From contig WQYS01000147.1 in assembly GCA_009781125.1 (NCBI GenBank), positions 1-6,252 on the forward strand: a stretch of DNA of 6,252 bases. The letters run 5' to 3'. The position numbers and the translations under genes were made by a program. Shown here in pieces: positions 5,730 through 6,252 of the stretch. How positions within the stretch are numbered: the stretch's first letter is position 1; the number at the start of each line of letters is the position of its first letter. Under the pieces are notes generated by a model that was not told where the DNA came from, made no database searches, and was given only the letters and a program-made list of their open reading frames with translations. The DNA comes from Acidobacteriaceae bacterium (lineage in GTDB: Bacteria; Acidobacteriota; Terriglobia; Terriglobales; Acidobacteriaceae).

Positions 5730-5930
5730 GGGAACTTCATTTATTACTGCCGCAGAATGCACCCCGAGATGAGTTCACGGGGCTGATTCATTTATACTTA
5801 ATGCTGCCCTGCGAACGGCGTTGCGCGGCTTTGTATGCGCCATTGCGCCATCTACGCTAGGCAAGCACAATTCTCACGATGCGCTCACCCCGAACGGGAG
5901 CGCCGGAAAATGAAGGTCTAAGAGCCAGGC
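5730..5930 (+). promoter_or_regulatory. Intergenic leader of the isomerase gene
   Basis: No larger gene is supported here. CCCCG (5762-5766) with CGGGG (5778-5782), followed by a T-rich stretch, may be a weak terminator for the DUF3106 gene. TATACT (5793-5798) is a good -10 box, without a clear -35, and would start a leader of about 125 bases. The leader holds a tandem 8-base repeat TGCGCCAT (5836-5851), a hairpin of GCGCTC (5881-5886) with GAGCGC (5898-5903) extended by two C-G pairs, and a three-codon frame ATG-AAG-GTC-TAA (5910-5921) ending nine bases before the gene start. The T-run after the first hairpin is interrupted, so termination there may be incomplete. Confidence 0.35.
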
Positions 5931-6252
5931 ATGATTCGTATTCTTCAGCAGGACACTCCTCTTGTTAAGTTTCTATTGGCCGCCATCGTTGGATTGGCCG
6001 CCATATCGATGGTGGTTTATCTGGTGCCCGGTTTCATGGACGCGACCGGCGACAGCAATGACGCAACGGTCTTTGCGACCGTCCACAGGACGGGACTGCT
6101 GGGCCGGCTGGGGTTTGGCTCCGAGGTAGTCAAGACGGATGCGGTGCAGCAGCTGGCGTCGCGTCAGTTGCAGCAACAGCATATGCAGTTGCAGGACTTG
6201 CCGCCGCAGTATCTGTCCATGTTCATGTCTCGCGCTGGCATGTCGCTGGTGC
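5931..6252 (+). CDS. Membrane-anchored periplasmic peptidyl-prolyl isomerase (SurA/PpiD-like), N-terminal part
   Basis: The first 107 codons of a gene that runs off the right edge. A short cytoplasmic start (MIRILQQD) is followed by one membrane segment at about residues 12-36, rich in Leu, Ala, Ile and Val. Then comes a periplasmic region with VFATVHRTGLLGRLGFG, a Gln-rich stretch near residues 80-92 and PPQYLSMFMSRAGMSLV. This resembles the anchor plus SurA_N-type chaperone start of acidobacterial PpiD/SurA-like isomerases, which help outer-membrane and exported proteins fold; the parvulin domain would lie beyond the window. ATG 5931 is chosen because the anchor starts there; the ribosome site is weak (AAGAG about seven bases upstream). 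Its place after a sigma/anti-sigma/DUF3106 cluster fits an envelope-folding role. The family call rests on the N-terminus only. Confidence 0.65.
   Translation, partial: MIRILQQDTPLVKFLLAAIVGLAAISMVVYLVPGFMDATGDSNDATVFATVHRTGLLGRLGFGSEVVKTDAVQQLASRQLQQQHMQLQDLPPQYLSMFMSRAGMSLV

Noticed and set aside
5148..5762. Minus-strand open frame (204 codons) opposite the DUF3106 gene
   Set aside because: It is the reverse reading of the repeat protein; its Leu/Arg-rich content follows from antisense Gln and Arg codons.

Overview
The window looks like a chromosomal segment of an Acidobacteriota bacterium, most likely class Terriglobia (Terriglobus/Granulicella/Edaphobacter type). This rests on recognition of protein style and neighbourhood (ECF sigma factor, zinc-finger anti-sigma, DUF3106 protein, then a membrane-anchored SurA/PpiD-type isomerase) and on fairly GC-rich DNA. 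No database search was possible.

Layout. Positions 2-223 hold the 3' end of trpC, which overlaps a trpF gene (208-882) that starts at TTG behind a good ribosome binding site. This is the tail of a tryptophan operon, and the TrpF is of a divergent type. It runs convergently into, and overlaps by 32 bp, a secreted S9A prolyl-oligopeptidase gene on the minus strand (851-3073). Positions 3074-3665 carry no protein gene but are rich in RNA signals: a very stable cUUCGg hairpin with a short U-tract (3222-3249), a long imperfect hairpin with the architecture of 6S RNA followed by a second terminator-like hairpin (3268-3453), and a complete tRNA-Val(CAC) on the minus strand with an encoded CCA end (3455-3529).

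The right part, 3666 to the end, reads as an envelope-stress module on the plus strand. It has an ECF sigma factor, its zinc-finger transmembrane anti-sigma factor, a 22-codon hydrophobic micro-ORF whose ATG overlaps the anti-sigma stop codon, and a secreted DUF3106 protein. After a 200-base leader comes the start of a membrane-anchored periplasmic peptidyl-prolyl isomerase, cut by the window edge. The inferred logic is that the membrane anti-sigma holds the sigma factor until an envelope signal releases it, with the DUF3106 protein a candidate periplasmic sensor or chaperone and the isomerase a folding factor.

The most interesting observation is that the mature DUF3106 protein is built from seven tandem units of exactly 18 residues. 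The others are the 6S-like RNA, the possible small RNA beside it, the coupled micro-ORF and the unusual TrpF.
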